The position numbers and the translations under genes were made by a program. Below, piece by piece: positions 26,003 through 34,588 of a DNA stretch of 64,000 nucleotides. The number at the start of each line of letters is the position of its first letter. The first letter of the stretch is position 1. Source of the stretch: Rhodococcus sp. HM1 (GTDB lineage: Bacteria; Actinomycetota; Actinomycetes; Mycobacteriales; Mycobacteriaceae). The stretch is taken from the NCBI RefSeq assembly GCF_023218075.1, contig NZ_JALPTB010000034.1, positions 1 to 64,000 on the forward strand. The letters run 5' to 3'. Under the pieces are notes generated by a model that was given only the letters and a program-made list of their open reading frames with translations, made no database searches and had not been told where the DNA came from.

Positions 26003-27196
26003 TCAGAGCGTGTCTTCGTGGCCGAACAGCACCGAGCTCACGAGCGGCGCCATCGGGCCGCCGATGAACAGCGACGTCTTCGCGTTCGCCACCGGATTGG
26101 TCGAGGTGCCGCGGATCTGGCGGACCGCTTCGACCGCGAGGTTCAGGCCGTTGACGAACGAGTCGGCGAGGTTGCCGCCACTGGTGTTGATCGGGAGTTT
26201 GCCGCCCGGTGCGGTGAGGTTCTCGACCGTCATGAACGTGCCGGCCGCTTCCCCCGGGGGACACAGGCCGTGATCGATCAGCGCCGCCACTGCGGGGCCG
26301 CTGAAGTTCTCGTACACCTGCACGACGTCGACGTCGTCGGGACCCAATCCGGCTCCGGCCCAGAGTCGTTGCGCAACACCGGGTTTTCCGTTGTTGGCGG
26401 GACCGAATCCGGCGGACATGTACTGCTCGCCCAGGTCGTTGTCGATCAGCTCGGAGAAGCCACCGGGTGCCCCCTGCGCACCGGCGAGCAGGTACGCCGG
26501 ATCGGGCCGCAGGGTCTTGGCGCGTTCGGCGGAGACCAGCACCAGCGCGACCGCGCCGTCGCTTTCCCGGGAGCAGTCGAACAGGTGGAACGGTTCGGCG
26601 ATCAGCCGGGACTTCTCGTAGGTGTCCTCGTCGAGGGGCCTGCCGTAACCCTGCGCGGTCGGGTTGTTCTGCGCGTGCTGGTACGCGGCGAGGACGAGCG
26701 CGCGCATCGCGCTGCGCGGCACGCCGCCGTGCTCGAGCATCCGCTGGGTGCGCATGGCGCAGATCTGCGCGGGCGAACCGATGCCGTGGGCCAGGAAGTG
26801 ACTTCCGTAGTGGTACTTCGCATACCCGAGCCGGCCCGTATCCTCCTGCGACATGGCGCGGTACACCACGACGCACTCGGCCTGGCCGGTGGCGATCGCG
26901 GCGGCCGCGTTCGTGATCGCGGCGGCGACACTGCCACCGCCACCGCCCCACATCATGTTCGACCAGCGGAGTTCGTCGATCAGCAGCGCGCCGCCGATGA
27001 TGGCGCCGTCGTTGGGACCGCCCGCATAGGAGACGAAGCCGTCGATCTCGCGGGGGTTGATGCCCGCGTCGACGCACGCTTCGAGAATGACCTCGAGGAT
27101 CATCCGCTTCTCGCTGTGGGGTGCCTCGCCGCGACGGTAGTGCTGTTCGGCGACGCCGACGACCGCAGCGGCCCCGCGCACGTTGCCCGCGCTCAT
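26003..27196 (-). CDS. Thiolase-fold lipid-transfer-type protein, probable retro-aldolase subunit (Ltp2-like)
   Basis: A 397-residue thiolase-superfamily protein that lacks the standard thiolase residues. The nucleophile-Cys segment reads MWGGGGGSVAAAI, with Gly in place of Cys, and the C-terminal motif reads NTSGGNLADSF, without the GHP His. This is the pattern of Ltp2-type proteins, which with a DUF35 partner cleave C-C bonds of CoA esters by retro-aldol reaction. ATG 27196 overlaps the stop of the DUF35 gene (ATGA) and has AAGGAG. The tight coupling to DUF35 supports a two-subunit enzyme. Aldolase activity is inference. Confidence 0.82.
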   Translation of the reverse strand: MSAGNVRGAAAVVGVAEQHYRRGEAPHSEKRMILEVILEACVDAGINPREIDGFVSYAGGPNDGAIIGGALLIDELRWSNMMWGGGGGSVAAAITNAAAAIATGQAECVVVYRAMSQEDTGRLGYAKYHYGSHFLAHGIGSPAQICAMRTQRMLEHGGVPRSAMRALVLAAYQHAQNNPTAQGYGRPLDEDTYEKSRLIAEPFHLFDCSRESDGAVALVLVSAERAKTLRPDPAYLLAGAQGAPGGFSELIDNDLGEQYMSAGFGPANNGKPGVAQRLWAGAGLGPDDVDVVQVYENFSGPAVAALIDHGLCPPGEAAGTFMTVENLTAPGGKLPINTSGGNLADSFVNGLNLAVEAVRQIRGTSTNPVANAKTSLFIGGPMAPLVSSVLFGHEDTL

Positions 27197-27636
27197 CGCT
27201 GTTCTCCTTCTTCGGTCGTGCCGGTGCGACGCCAGCGCAGCAACGGCCAGGTCGCGCCCTCGGTGTGCTCGAACACCCCGACGACGGGGTCGCCGATCTC
27301 GGGGTTCGTGTCGATGTCGTCGGTGAGGATGCCCAGTACCCGGCGTCCGCCGGCGTGGGGCAGTTCGACGAGCACCGTCACGTAGGGAAGCTTGTCGGCG
27401 TATTCGTCCATGTAGGGGTACCAGCTGCGATTCCAGCTGTAGACGGTACCGACGGGTTCCACTGTCTCCCAGCCGATGTCGAAGCCGTGGCAGGTGCCGC
27501 AGATGGCCTGCGGGCCCCAGATCCAGGTGCTGCACCCGGTGCAGCGCTGCAGCCGCAGCTCACCTTCGAGGAGGCCTTCCCAGTAGGGCCGGTCGAGCCC
27601 GTCGGGAGCGGGCCCCCATGGTTCGGTCGTCGTCAT
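27193..27636 (-). CDS. DUF35 OB-fold protein with zinc ribbon, partner of the thiolase-fold protein
   Basis: A 147-residue protein. A rubredoxin-like zinc ribbon at about residues 32-50 (CTGC and CGTC pairs) is followed by an OB-fold domain. This is the DUF35 family, which includes the ChsH2 C-terminal domain that binds Ltp2. It overlaps both neighbours by 4 bp (ATGA), so SnoaL-like protein, DUF35 and thiolase-fold protein are translationally coupled. Its role is probably to bind the acyl-CoA chain and complete the active site of the partner. Confidence 0.85.
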   Translation of the reverse strand: MTTTEPWGPAPDGLDRPYWEGLLEGELRLQRCTGCSTWIWGPQAICGTCHGFDIGWETVEPVGTVYSWNRSWYPYMDEYADKLPYVTVLVELPHAGGRRVLGILTDDIDTNPEIGDPVVGVFEHTEGATWPLLRWRRTGTTEEGEQR

Positions 27637-27950
27637 GCGTTCGCGTCCGTTCCTGTCGGAAAGTTCTCGAGTTTCGCGGCCAGCCACCGTCCGTCGCGGA
27701 GTTCCCAGATGGAGCGCAGCCCGATCGAGCGGTCGCCCATGTCGTAGACGGTCTCGCCCACCATCAGGTCGCCCTCGGCACGCACGTCCCTGATCTCGAA
27801 ACCCTGGGCGGCCGCGCGCGGGGCGTCGACGCCGTCGAAGACCTGCGGAATGTTCTCCTGCACCATGTCGGCCAGGGCGGCCTTCATGTTTCCGGCGACG
27901 ACGTAGCCCACGTGCTGTTCGTACAGGGCGCGGAAGTCTTCGACAGACAT
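27633..27950 (-). CDS. SnoaL/NTF2-like small protein
   Basis: A 105-residue protein of the NTF2/SnoaL alpha+beta cone fold, judged from the pattern MSVEDFRALYEQHVGYVV...MVQENIPQVF...SIWELRDGRWLAAKLENF. Members are small hydratases, isomerases, or subunits that bind hydrophobic ligands. It is first gene of the operon 27950 to 22071, with GAGGAG 6 nt before the ATG and the regulon palindrome 47 bp upstream. It could hydrate an enoyl intermediate or assist the aldolase; no catalytic residue can be assigned with confidence. Confidence 0.75.
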   Translation of the reverse strand: MSVEDFRALYEQHVGYVVAGNMKAALADMVQENIPQVFDGVDAPRAAAQGFEIRDVRAEGDLMVGETVYDMGDRSIGLRSIWELRDGRWLAAKLENFPTGTDANA

Positions 27951-27996
27951 TGTGAACTCCTCGCTTTCGTGACACGAGACCGTCGTGTCAGTGGCA

Positions 27997-28019
27997 TTAA
28001 CCTTATGTCTTTAGATAAA
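27997..28019. promoter_or_regulatory. Regulon palindrome upstream of the SnoaL-DUF35-thiolase operon
   Basis: TTAACCTT-N7-TAGATAAA, a near match to the shared motif (core CTT instead of CTA). It overlaps the region just before the 3' end of the next gene and lies 47 bp before the operon's first ATG. Confidence 0.6.
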
Positions 28020-28024
28020 AGCCG

Positions 28025-29512
28025 TCAACGTCGGGCGAACCGGAACTGCCCGTCCTCCGAGACGACGACCTGCCTGCCTGCGACATCGTCCTCGACGAGA
28101 CGCGCGAGATCGTCGGCGTCCGTGGTCGCGGCAAGCGTCCGCTCACCACCGGCGGTGCGGGCTGCGAGGAAACCGCGCTCCGGGGCGCCGTCGCGGCCGT
28201 ACACCACGGTCCACGACTCCGCCGACGCCGTGCCCGCACAGGACAGCAGCGCCTTCGTCGTGGGGAGCGCGTCGACCTCGGCCTGCACATCCAGACGACG
28301 GAAGCCGCCGGCCGGCGGTTCGGACCGGTACACGCCCATGGCGTGCTTGGTCAGGTACCCGCTGTTGGCGGTGACCAGGCCGTACGAGCCGGGAGACTCG
28401 CGCAGCCGCGCCGCCATCGTCGCGATCGAGTGGCTGACGTAGTTGTTCCACGGTCCGCCGCCGAACGTCAGGCCACCGGTCACGGTGAGGGGCCGACCCG
28501 GGTCGTCCAGGGCGAGACCGAGTTCGTTCGCCGCGACCTGCACCGCCGAGGGGAAGCACGAGTACACGTCCACGTGCGCGACGTCGTCGAGCCCGATCCC
28601 CGCGAGCTCGAGGGCCCGCGCGCCCGCGATGCGGATCGCCGGGGACCGGTCGAGCGCACCGCGTTCGGCGATCGCATAGGTGTCGTGCGATTCGGTGCCG
28701 GACTGCGGAAAGACCCAGCACTCCTGCGGAATTCCGAGCCGGGTGGCGGTCTCCACCGAGCACAGCAGCAGCACCGCGCTCTGATCGACCATGTTGTTCG
28801 AGTTCAGCAGCTTCGTGTAGGGCGTGGAGATCATCCGGTTGTCGGGCGACGGGGTCGCGATCTCCGCGGCGGTGTACTCGCGCTGCACCCAGGCGTTCGG
28901 GTTCGTCGCCGCGATCTTGCTGAACCGCGACCACAACCCGCCGATGAAGTCCTGGTGCTCCGCGACCGAGCGCCCCGCCGACACGCGCAGCGCCTGCTCG
29001 AACAGCGGATAGACGTACGACGGCCGGTCCAGACCGATCCGGCGTTCGCTCTCGTCGGCCATCGGCACGTCGGTGACCATGATTTCGGCGGCCGGCACCG
29101 ACTCGTCCTGCACCGTCCATTCCGGACGCTGCTTCTGCGCGCGCAACTTCGTTCGGGTGCGCCAGGATTCGGCACCACCGATGAGCACGACGTCGGCACG
29201 CCCTGCGGCGATGTCCTCGGCGGCACCGTTGACGAGGACCTGCGGCGTGCTGCCCCCGTTGCCCGAGTAACCGGTGTGCCGGACGGTCGCGCCGATGCGC
29301 TCCCCGACGAGCGCACCCGGATCCCGGTAGCGCCAGGACAGCAACCCGACCACACGGACCGAATCGACAAGCTCGAGCAGTCGCGCCGAACCGGCATCGT
29401 CGGCCGCCGCGCGCGCGGCACGCACCATCAGATCGACGGGTTCGATGCCACCGTCGCGCTCGTTGACCTGGCCGACGCCGACCAGGATGGGGGTTCTCGG
29501 ATCCAGACTCAC
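28025..29512 (-). CDS. Thiolase-like acyl-CoA acetyltransferase-family protein with C-terminal extension
   Basis: A 495-residue protein. The thiolase fold is recognisable from GVGQVNERDGG at the start and GGLTFGGGPWNNY near residue 352, plus a Cys in YSCFPSAVQ. The N-terminal nucleophile segment reads NGGSTPQVLVN, without the usual Cys. The C-terminal 100 residues form an extra domain, probably OB-like, so this is the long actinobacterial acetyltransferase-like type whose reaction is not settled. The GTG start overlaps the stop of the LLM gene (GTGA). It may carry out a thiolytic or C-C cleaving step. Confidence 0.75.
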   Translation of the reverse strand: MSLDPRTPILVGVGQVNERDGGIEPVDLMVRAARAAADDAGSARLLELVDSVRVVGLLSWRYRDPGALVGERIGATVRHTGYSGNGGSTPQVLVNGAAEDIAAGRADVVLIGGAESWRTRTKLRAQKQRPEWTVQDESVPAAEIMVTDVPMADESERRIGLDRPSYVYPLFEQALRVSAGRSVAEHQDFIGGLWSRFSKIAATNPNAWVQREYTAAEIATPSPDNRMISTPYTKLLNSNNMVDQSAVLLLCSVETATRLGIPQECWVFPQSGTESHDTYAIAERGALDRSPAIRIAGARALELAGIGLDDVAHVDVYSCFPSAVQVAANELGLALDDPGRPLTVTGGLTFGGGPWNNYVSHSIATMAARLRESPGSYGLVTANSGYLTKHAMGVYRSEPPAGGFRRLDVQAEVDALPTTKALLSCAGTASAESWTVVYGRDGAPERGFLAARTAGGERTLAATTDADDLARLVEDDVAGRQVVVSEDGQFRFARR

Positions 29513-30546
29513 GACTGCACCGCCTCCAGAATGCGCTTACGGTTCTCCGGCTTCGGCCACCCACCGAGGATGAGGGTGGTGAGACACGTCGGCTTCCACT
29601 TGGTTTCGATCTCTTCGATGATCTTGTCCGCGGGACCGACGAGCGCGACGTCCTCGACCATCTCGGTGGGCACGGCCTGCGCGGCGAGATCGGCCCGCCC
29701 GCTCAGGTACAGCTCCTGGATCTCGGCACAGACCTCACCCCAGCCCATGCGCGCGAACACGTCGTTGTGGAAGTTCGCGCCCTTGGCGCCCATGCCGCCC
29801 GCGTACAGGGCGACCGTCGGCTTGAGCCGGGACGCGGCCTTCTCCACATCGTCGTTCTCGACGAGCCAGCACACGTTCGCGACCTCGAAGTCGTCGGCCG
29901 TGTGGCGTGCGCCTTCCCGGGCGAACCCCTCGGCGAGTGCCTTGCGGTAGAACTCGTCGCTCTTGGGCGAGAACCACAGCGGTGTCCAGCCGTCGGCGAT
30001 CTCGGCGGCCAGCGCCACGTTCTTCGGTCCCTCGGCGCCCATGTAGACGGGAATGTCGTTGCGCAGCGGGTGCACGATCGACTTGAGCGGCTTCCCCAGT
30101 CCCGTTCCGCCTTGCAGGGGAAGCTGATAGTGCCGTCCCGAGTAGGTCACCGGTTCGTCCCGCGCCCACACCTGGCGCATGATCTCGATGTATTCGCGGG
30201 TGCGTTCGAGGGGCCGCGGGTACGGCTGCCCGTACCAGCCTTCGACGACCTGCGGTCCCGAGGCGCCGATACCGATGATCACGCGGCCGCCGCTGAGGTG
30301 GTCGAGGGTCTGCGCAGCCATCGCCAGCGCCGTCGGTGTGCGGGCGGACATCTGGCACACCGAGGTGCCCAGCTTGATCGTCGACGTCTGCGCGCCCCAC
30401 CACGCCAGCGGCGTCAGCGCGTCGGACCCGTACGTTTCTGCGGTCCAGAAGCTGTCGACCCCGAGCGTCTCGGCCTCGGCGAGCATCCGCTCGACGTGCC
30501 GCGGCGGGCCCGACCCCCAATAACCTGCGGCGATTCCTACTCTCAT
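29509..30546 (-). CDS. LLM-class (F420-dependent type) oxidoreductase
   Basis: A 345-residue luciferase-like TIM-barrel protein starting MRVGIAAGYWGSGPP and containing FWTAETYGSDALTPLAWW and LDHLSGGRVIIGIGASGPQ. It resembles the mycobacterial Rv3520c-type subfamily, predicted to use coenzyme F420. It would reduce or oxidise a ring or enoyl position of a catabolite; the substrate is unknown. It overlaps the thiolase-like gene by 4 bp and lies 55 bp after the crotonase, so the three form a minus-strand operon from the divergent promoter at 31.45 kb. Confidence 0.85.
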   Translation of the reverse strand: MRVGIAAGYWGSGPPRHVERMLAEAETLGVDSFWTAETYGSDALTPLAWWGAQTSTIKLGTSVCQMSARTPTALAMAAQTLDHLSGGRVIIGIGASGPQVVEGWYGQPYPRPLERTREYIEIMRQVWARDEPVTYSGRHYQLPLQGGTGLGKPLKSIVHPLRNDIPVYMGAEGPKNVALAAEIADGWTPLWFSPKSDEFYRKALAEGFAREGARHTADDFEVANVCWLVENDDVEKAASRLKPTVALYAGGMGAKGANFHNDVFARMGWGEVCAEIQELYLSGRADLAAQAVPTEMVEDVALVGPADKIIEEIETKWKPTCLTTLILGGWPKPENRKRILEAVQS

Positions 30547-30601
30547 GCTGCCTCGCTACTTCTGCTACGTGTGTTCTGGTCGAGCCGGCGTCGGCCGATG
30601 G

Positions 30602-31417
30602 TCAGTGGTTCCGGAACTCGGGGGGACGCTTCTCGAGGAAGGAGACGACGGCCTCCCTGTGGTCCCGGGTCAGCGAGCTGAGGATCTGGGTGCGGTTCTC
30701 GAGGTCGATCGCGGCACGCATGCTGGGCACCTCGAGGTTCGACCACATGACCTCCTTGGTCATCCACACCCCGAACGGGCTGTTCTGCGCGATGGCCTCG
30801 GCGGTGTCCAACGCGACGTCGAGCAGTGCGTCGGCAGGTTCGACGGACGAGACGAGGCCGATGCGTTCGGCCTCGCCGGCGTCGATCGAACGGCCGGTGA
30901 GCATGATCTGCGCGGCCCGGGAGAACCCGATCATGCGGGGCAGCAGCCAGCTCATGCCGATATCGCAATTGGACAGGCCGCGGCGGATGAACGCGGCGTG
31001 GAACACCGCGGATTCCGACGCGATACGAATGTCGGCCATCAGTGCGAGCGACATGCCGCCGCCCGCCGCAGCCCCGTTGACCGCGGCGATGACCGGCGGC
31101 CGCGCGCTGCGGAAGTCGTCGACGAGACCCGCGATGTGCTTCTGCACGCGCAGTCCGAGTTGCGCACGCCCCTCACCCTCCGTGGTGCCCGACGGCGTTC
31201 CGTATCCGCGCAGGTCCAGCCCGGCGCAGAAGGCCCGGCCTTCGCCGGTGAGGACGATCGCGCGGGTGGTCGAATCGTCGCGAACCTCGGCGAGCACCTC
31301 GTGCAACGCGTCGATGAGGTCGACGTTCATGGCATTCAGCTCGTCGGGGCGATTCAGCCGGATCACGAGCACACCTGGCCGCGGTCGCTCGGTCAGGATC
31401 GGTTTCACATCGGACAT
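30602..31417 (-). CDS. Enoyl-CoA hydratase/isomerase-family protein
   Basis: A 271-residue crotonase. Oxyanion segments are FCAGLDL and NGAAAGGGMSLA. The first hydratase Glu position is Ser; the second active-site region RRGLSNCDIGMSWLLPR offers an Asp, as in mycobacterial EchA-type and PaaG-like members. It probably hydrates or isomerises an unsaturated acyl-CoA of this pathway. ATG 31417 has GGAG 8 nt upstream; a start at 31450 is unlikely since it would overlap the operator. It is first gene of the operon with the LLM and thiolase-like genes. Confidence 0.85.
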   Translation of the reverse strand: MSDVKPILTERPRPGVLVIRLNRPDELNAMNVDLIDALHEVLAEVRDDSTTRAIVLTGEGRAFCAGLDLRGYGTPSGTTEGEGRAQLGLRVQKHIAGLVDDFRSARPPVIAAVNGAAAGGGMSLALMADIRIASESAVFHAAFIRRGLSNCDIGMSWLLPRMIGFSRAAQIMLTGRSIDAGEAERIGLVSSVEPADALLDVALDTAEAIAQNSPFGVWMTKEVMWSNLEVPSMRAAIDLENRTQILSSLTRDHREAVVSFLEKRPPEFRNH

Positions 31418-31449
31418 ATGACTCTCCAAGGGACTGAGTGCTCGACACA

Positions 31450-31474
31450 CGCAGGCTAATGGCTTTAGATTAAA
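31450..31474. promoter_or_regulatory. Regulon palindrome in the divergent crotonase/SDR promoter
   Basis: CTA (31456-31458), seven bases, then TAGATTAA: exact core and perfect right arm, weaker left arm. It lies in the 99-bp gap between the divergent operons. Confidence 0.6.
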
Positions 31475-31516
31475 AGCTCAAGGAAACCGCGCACGGACGA
31501 CGACCGAAGGAGTCCC

Positions 31517-32359
31517 ATGACGAACCTCGACGGCAAGGTAGCCCTGGTGACGGGTGCCGCCAGCGGAATCGGTGCGGCGACTGCGCACACGTTCGCCCAG
31601 CGCGGGGCCCGCGTGGTCGTCGCAGACATCGACGACGCACGCGGCGAGGCCGTCGCCTCCGCACTCGGCGACCGCGGCGTCTACCTGCACACCGATGTGC
31701 GCAACGAAGCCGAGGTGGAAGCCGCCGTCGCGCTCGCAGTCGACCGGTTCGGCCGGCTCGACTGCATGGTCAACAACGCGGGCCGCGTGGGAGCGTGGAC
31801 GTTCCTCGAGGACACCACGCTCGAGGAGTGGGAGAACGGATTCGCGGTGCTGGCACGCAGCGTGTTCCTCGGGACCAAACACGCCGCACGGGTCATGCGC
31901 GAGCAGGGATCCGGCAGCATCATCAACGTCTCGAGCGTCGCGGGCGTCCGCACCGGGTTCGGTCCGCACCCCTACAGCGCAGCGAAAGCCGCTGTGCTGC
32001 AACTGACCCGAACCGCAGCAGTAGAGCTGGCCGAGTTCCGGATCCGCGTCAATGCTCTGGTCCCCGGCGGCGTCGCCACCCGCATCGTCGGCCACGGCGC
32101 CGGACTCGAGGACGACGCGCTCGATCGCAGTGTCGAGGCCGTGCGGCGCAGCCTGACGAACTTCCAGCCCATCCCCCGCGCGGGTGAACCCGAGGACCTC
32201 GCCCACGCCGCGGCGTTCCTCGCCTCCGACGACGCCGAGTTCGTGACGGGCCAGACCCTCGGGGTCGACGGCGGCCTGACCCTCGGCAAGAAGTGGCCGT
32301 CCAACTATCGAGAGGAAGCCCTCGCGGCGTCGTCGCGCGCCGCGACGGTCGGTGGATGA
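31517..32359 (+). CDS. Short-chain dehydrogenase/reductase
   Basis: A 280-residue SDR with TGAASGIG near residue 13, Asp in VVADIDD favouring NAD, NNAG, Ser in NVSSVAG and YSAAK. The ATG has AAGGAG 5 nt upstream. It probably acts as a hydroxyacyl-CoA or alcohol dehydrogenase on a pathway intermediate. Its 3' end abuts the molybdopterin oxidoreductase gene, so the two are cotranscribed from the palindromic promoter at 31450-31474. Confidence 0.88.
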   Translation: MTNLDGKVALVTGAASGIGAATAHTFAQRGARVVVADIDDARGEAVASALGDRGVYLHTDVRNEAEVEAAVALAVDRFGRLDCMVNNAGRVGAWTFLEDTTLEEWENGFAVLARSVFLGTKHAARVMREQGSGSIINVSSVAGVRTGFGPHPYSAAKAAVLQLTRTAAVELAEFRIRVNALVPGGVATRIVGHGAGLEDDALDRSVEAVRRSLTNFQPIPRAGEPEDLAHAAAFLASDDAEFVTGQTLGVDGGLTLGKKWPSNYREEALAASSRAATVGG

Positions 32360-32363
32360 CCGG

Positions 32364-34514
32364 ATGACCGCGCGCCGGGTCCACACCTTCTGCCGCATCT
32401 GTGAACCGGGTTGCGGTCTCGTCGCCGATGTCGAGGACGATCGGGTCGTCCGGTTACAACCGGACCAGGACCATCCCGTCCACAAGGGCTTCTCCTGCCA
32501 CAAAGGTGTGCACTATCTCCGGGTGCACGACGATCCGAACCGCCTCGACCGGCCACTCAGACGCACGAATCCACGCAGGACCGAGGCCGGCGACTTCGAA
32601 CCGGTCGACTGGGACGATGCCGTCGGCGAGATCGCCGCCCGCCTCGAAGACATCCGCCGACGGCACGGACGCAACGCACTGGCGATCTACCAGGGCAACC
32701 CGTCGGCGTTCAACGGCACCTACTACGCCAACGCCGCGGCGCTCGCACGCGGATTCGACACCCGGATGCGCTTCAGCGCCGGCACCCAGGACACCTCCGC
32801 GAAATACGCTGCGAGCGAGGCGATCTACGGGGCATCGATGGCCCACCCGATCCCGGATCTGCTGCACACCGACTACTTCCTCTGCCTGGGCAGCAATCCT
32901 CAGGTCTCGCACATGACGCTGATGCACGTCTCGGACCCGATGGGGAAGATCAAGGCGGTGAAGCACCGGGGTGGGACCGTGCTCTTCGTCAACCCGCGGC
33001 GGATCGAGTCGTCGGGACCGGACACCGGCGACGTGCTGTTGATCAAACCGGACACCGATTTCTACTTCCTCGCGGCGATGCTGCACGAGATCGTCTTCCG
33101 GATCGGATACGACCGCACCGAGGTGGAGAAGTACGCACGCAACGTCGACGGACTGCTCGAATTCGTGCAGCGCTATCCGGCCGAGCGGGTGGCCGCGGTG
33201 ACCGGCATCGAAGCCGACTCCATCAGGCAGGTCGCCGACGACTTCTGCGCCGCGCCCACGGCGAGCATCTATATGGCGACCGGCGTGAACCAAGGACGTC
33301 AGGGTGCGCTGGCGTACTGGATGCTCAACATGATCAGCTTGTTCTCCGGCAACCTCGGCAGGCGCGGCGGCAACATCTACTCGCGCGGCATGACCGACGT
33401 CGTGCAGAACTCGAAGCGCAGGCGCGAGGATCCGTTCTTCTCCAGCAGCCTCGGAGAGACCCGCACCGTCGGCGGGGATCTTCCCGCGGCGCGGCTCGCG
33501 GAGTACATCGAGAATCCGGACGATCCCATTCGGGCGTTGATCGTGATCTCCGGCAACCCGCTGTTGTCGGTGGGCGGCGAGCAAGAACTCCGCCGGGCTC
33601 TGGCGAGTGTCGAGCTGATCGTCACCATCGACCTGTATCGCACGGTCACCGGGGAGATCTCCGATTTCGTTCTGCCCGCCACCGACTGGCTCGAGCACGA
33701 GGACGTCAACTTCCTCAACACGATGGGCGTGGCCTTGGAGCCGTACGTGCAGTACACCCCCGCGGTGGTGCCTCCGAAGGGTGAACGTCGCGACGACTGG
33801 TGGATCCTGTCGCGGATCCAGCAGGAGATGGGGGTCACGACCCTGCTCGACGCCCCGGATCCCGATCCTCTCGCCGCGGCCGATGCAGCGATGCGCGATG
33901 CCGGTTTGAGCATCGAACTCCTGCAATCGATGCCGTGTCAGACGGCGGTGCTGCCCGAGGCGGTGCCGTCCCACGTGTTCACCATCGCGGTCCAGCACGA
34001 CGACGGCCTGATCGATTGCTGCCCAACTATTTTCCGGCGCGCCTACCGCACCGCCGAGGACATCCTCGAGGAGCTGCGCGCCGAGAGCGCGGACCAGCTG
34101 AAGCTCGTCACCCGCCGCACCCCGTACATGGTGAACAGCTGGCTTCACAACCTTTCGATCTTGAAACAAGGTGTGCACCAGGATAATCCGCTGTGGATGA
34201 ACCCCAAGGATGCGGAACGGCGCGATCTGGCCGAAGGCGATCACGTCACCGTCCACAACCGGTACGGCTCGATCGACGCCGTGCTGGAATACGACGACGG
34301 GCTGCGACCGGGCGTGGTGGCGATGACGCACGGCTGGGGCCAGCGCACCGCTCGCAGCCTCGACGTGGCGCGGCGTCACCCGGGCGTGAACGTGAACAAC
34401 CTCTCCCCCACCGGAATCGGTGCGTACGACATCCTCAGCAATCAGTCGCACCTCACCGGAATCAACGTCGAGGTCACGCGGAGCGAGAGCAGCGCACCCG
34501 ATAGACAAATCTAA
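32364..34514 (+). CDS. Molybdopterin oxidoreductase 1 (DMSO-reductase superfamily)
   Basis: A 716-residue Mo/W-bis-MGD enzyme. The N-terminal [4Fe-4S] ligands are Cys10, Cys13, Cys17 and Cys45; the central domains and a C-terminal cofactor-binding barrel (SWLHNLSIL, HGWGQRTARS) follow. At the position of the FDH/NapA Mo-ligand Cys (motif IDxxARxC) it has QDTSAKYAA, with no Cys, Ser or SeCys. No Tat signal is visible, so it should be cytoplasmic. ATG 32364 was preferred; GTG 32352 inside the SDR gene is possible. It is coupled to an SDR and lies 75 bp before an MHS transporter. The substrate is unknown; related proteins follow at 41.3-45.7 kb. Confidence 0.85.
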   Translation: MTARRVHTFCRICEPGCGLVADVEDDRVVRLQPDQDHPVHKGFSCHKGVHYLRVHDDPNRLDRPLRRTNPRRTEAGDFEPVDWDDAVGEIAARLEDIRRRHGRNALAIYQGNPSAFNGTYYANAAALARGFDTRMRFSAGTQDTSAKYAASEAIYGASMAHPIPDLLHTDYFLCLGSNPQVSHMTLMHVSDPMGKIKAVKHRGGTVLFVNPRRIESSGPDTGDVLLIKPDTDFYFLAAMLHEIVFRIGYDRTEVEKYARNVDGLLEFVQRYPAERVAAVTGIEADSIRQVADDFCAAPTASIYMATGVNQGRQGALAYWMLNMISLFSGNLGRRGGNIYSRGMTDVVQNSKRRREDPFFSSSLGETRTVGGDLPAARLAEYIENPDDPIRALIVISGNPLLSVGGEQELRRALASVELIVTIDLYRTVTGEISDFVLPATDWLEHEDVNFLNTMGVALEPYVQYTPAVVPPKGERRDDWWILSRIQQEMGVTTLLDAPDPDPLAAADAAMRDAGLSIELLQSMPCQTAVLPEAVPSHVFTIAVQHDDGLIDCCPTIFRRAYRTAEDILEELRAESADQLKLVTRRTPYMVNSWLHNLSILKQGVHQDNPLWMNPKDAERRDLAEGDHVTVHNRYGSIDAVLEYDDGLRPGVVAMTHGWGQRTARSLDVARRHPGVNVNNLSPTGIGAYDILSNQSHLTGINVEVTRSESSAPDRQI

Positions 34515-34528
34515 TCACTGTAGCTAAT
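34505..34528. promoter_or_regulatory. Regulon palindrome upstream of the MHS transporter gene
   Basis: CAAATCTA-N7-TAGCTAAT: exact core at 34511-34523. It begins within the stop region of the molybdopterin gene and lies about 60 bp before the transporter start. Confidence 0.6.
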
Positions 34529-34588
34529 GTGGTCGGCGTCACTTCACGATCGGCCTCTCGCCCACCATCCCCCAACGCGAGGTTTCGC

